A stretch of 64,000 nucleotides of DNA from NCBI GenBank assembly GCA_900315735.1, contig ONAD01000010.1, positions 1 to 64,000 of the forward strand. Direction: 5' to 3'. The position numbers and the translations under genes were made by a program. The notes beneath the pieces are model-generated. The model was not told the origin of the DNA. It made no database searches and saw only the letters and a list, made by a program, of their open reading frames with translations. Each line of letters begins with the position of its first letter. The first letter of the stretch is position 1. This stretch comes from an uncultured Lachnospiraceae bacterium. Lineage in GTDB: Bacteria; Bacillota; Clostridia; Lachnospirales; Lachnospiraceae. Below, piece by piece: positions 63,204 through 64,000 of the stretch.

Positions 63204-63809
63204 TTAAAGAGCCTTCTTGATTGCTTCCATTAATTCATCATAAGTTTCAAATGCAGGAAGCTCCGGATGGTCTTTCTTAATCTGCTCTGTACTGCGGAAT
63301 AAGAATCCTGCTTTACTTGCCTCAATCATGCCAAGGTCATTGTGGCTGTCTCCGCTGGCAATGGTCTGATAACCAATGGACTGTAATGCTTTTACCGTAG
63401 TCAGCTTGGAATTTTCAATTCTCATCTTAAATCCGGTAATTTCACCGTCCTCTGCTACTTCCAGAGAGTTGCAGAAAATAGTCGGCCAGCCTAATTTCTT
63501 CATCAGAGGTCCTGCAAACTGGGTAAAGGTATCACTGATGATGATAACCTGTGTCATGGAACGAAGTTCATCTAAGAACTCTTTTGCTCCCGGCATCGGG
63601 TCGATTTTTGCGATGGTTTCCTGAATCTCTTTTAATCCAAGTCCATGTTCCTTTAAGATGCCAAGTCTCCATTTCATTAATTTATCATAATCCGGTTCGT
63701 CTCTTGTAGTTCTCTTTAATTCAGGGATTCCGCTTGCTTCTGCAAATGCTATCCAGATTTCCGGTACTAATACTCCCTCCAGGTCAAGGCATACAATGTT
63801 CATGTCCAT
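63204..63809 (-). CDS. thrH: ThrH-type phosphoserine phosphatase/homoserine phosphotransferase
   Basis: The ATG at 63809 (MDMNIVCLDLEGVLVPEIWI) has GGAGG 7 nt before it. The 201-aa protein is a HAD hydrolase with the ThrH motif CLDLEGVLVPEIW (DxE rather than DxD), VIIISDTFTQF and ASGDSHNDLGMI. It can dephosphorylate phosphoserine and transfer phosphate to homoserine. The start shortens the longest frame by six codons. Confidence 0.88.
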   Translation of the reverse strand: MDMNIVCLDLEGVLVPEIWIAFAEASGIPELKRTTRDEPDYDKLMKWRLGILKEHGLGLKEIQETIAKIDPMPGAKEFLDELRSMTQVIIISDTFTQFAGPLMKKLGWPTIFCNSLEVAEDGEITGFKMRIENSKLTTVKALQSIGYQTIASGDSHNDLGMIEASKAGFLFRSTEQIKKDHPELPAFETYDELMEAIKKAL

Positions 63810-63950
63810 AATTAATCCTCCATACAAACAAAATTAATTCAACAAATTACTTCCCTAAAGTATACCTTATTATGAATAAAAGCACAAGAAAGAACCTCAT
63901 TTTTCAGGAAATCAAAGCTTTTCTCATAGCCAACAATGGATAAACTATGC

Positions 63951-64000
63951 TATAATTGGTTGATATGTGACTTTTTTATCACTTTCAGGAGGTCCACGAT
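63951..64000 (+). promoter_or_regulatory. Promoter and ribosome binding site of a gene starting at the right edge
   Basis: TATAAT (63951-63956) with only a weak -35 is followed by AGGAGG (63987-63992). The last bases of the window, AT at 63999-64000, are in place for the ATG of a plus-strand gene (6-nt spacing) whose body is outside the window. It is divergent from thrH. Confidence 0.6.

Overview
The window is a chromosomal segment of a motile, low-GC, Gram-positive anaerobe. It most resembles a Lachnospiraceae member (Roseburia/Agathobacter/Lachnospira-like). The reasons are the gene order flgM-flgN-flgK-flgK-flgL-fliW-csrA / flaG-fliD-fliS-fliT-like / flagellin, strong AGGAGG ribosome binding sites, sigma-28-type flagellar promoters and a BirA-type biotin operator. 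The species is inferred from these features only. No rRNA, tRNA or CRISPR was seen.

Layout. (1) 125-20425, all on the minus strand: a surface-glycan cluster. It holds four family-2 glycosyltransferases, a GT32-like sugar transferase, wecB, a DUF1919 protein, two methyltransferase-domain proteins, a radical SAM / FrhB-like / pyruvyltransferase-family set, a propeller-like protein and a LicD protein with a teichoic-acid-polymerase-like C-terminus. At its distal end is a CDP-ribitol-type triad (TarI-like, TarJ-like, ribulose-phosphate epimerase-like). Eight proteins here carry the same small YGAGxxG Rossmann-like module. (2) 20543-28272: a complete six-gene pseudaminic acid operon (pseB-F-I-H-G-C), flanked on both sides by CgeB-like glycosyltransferase paralogues on the plus strand. 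One paralogue is intact and the other is broken by an internal deletion and frameshift. (3) 28247-41964: a Maf-type flagellin glycosyltransferase, flagellin, and the late flagellar genes with CsrA/FliW. (4) 42042-43506: an intact IS3-family element inserted precisely in the loop of a terminator hairpin. (5) 43550-49904: an operon with a protease-less Lon-like ATPase, a soluble sulfatase-fold protein, a LicC-like nucleotidyltransferase fused to a CobD-like PLP enzyme, and two small proteins. (6) 50120-64000: ordinary genome. It holds an ABC exporter, an Rpn-type nuclease, a kinase-like protein, an MBL hydrolase, BirA-regulated bioB, a FeoA-like small gene, a C69 dipeptidase, a zinc-ribbon/YARHG protein, an NhaC antiporter, an RsmH-type methyltransferase and ThrH. 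A new gene begins at the right edge.

How it fits together. The pse operon makes CMP-pseudaminic acid and the Maf protein probably places it on flagellin. Flagellin, flaG-fliD and flgM each have a sigma-28-like promoter, and similar sites lie before the glycan operon at 17345 and before pseB. This suggests that glycan synthesis is timed with filament assembly. The flagellin leader has a stem-loop with GGA in its loop and a GGA-containing ribosome binding site, matching CsrA control with FliW as antagonist. The TarI/TarJ-like enzymes with a LicD protein suggest a phospho-ribitol-type decoration. The LicC/CobD-like fusion next to a sulfatase-fold transferase suggests a second phospho-amino-alcohol decoration. 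Both of these roles are inference.
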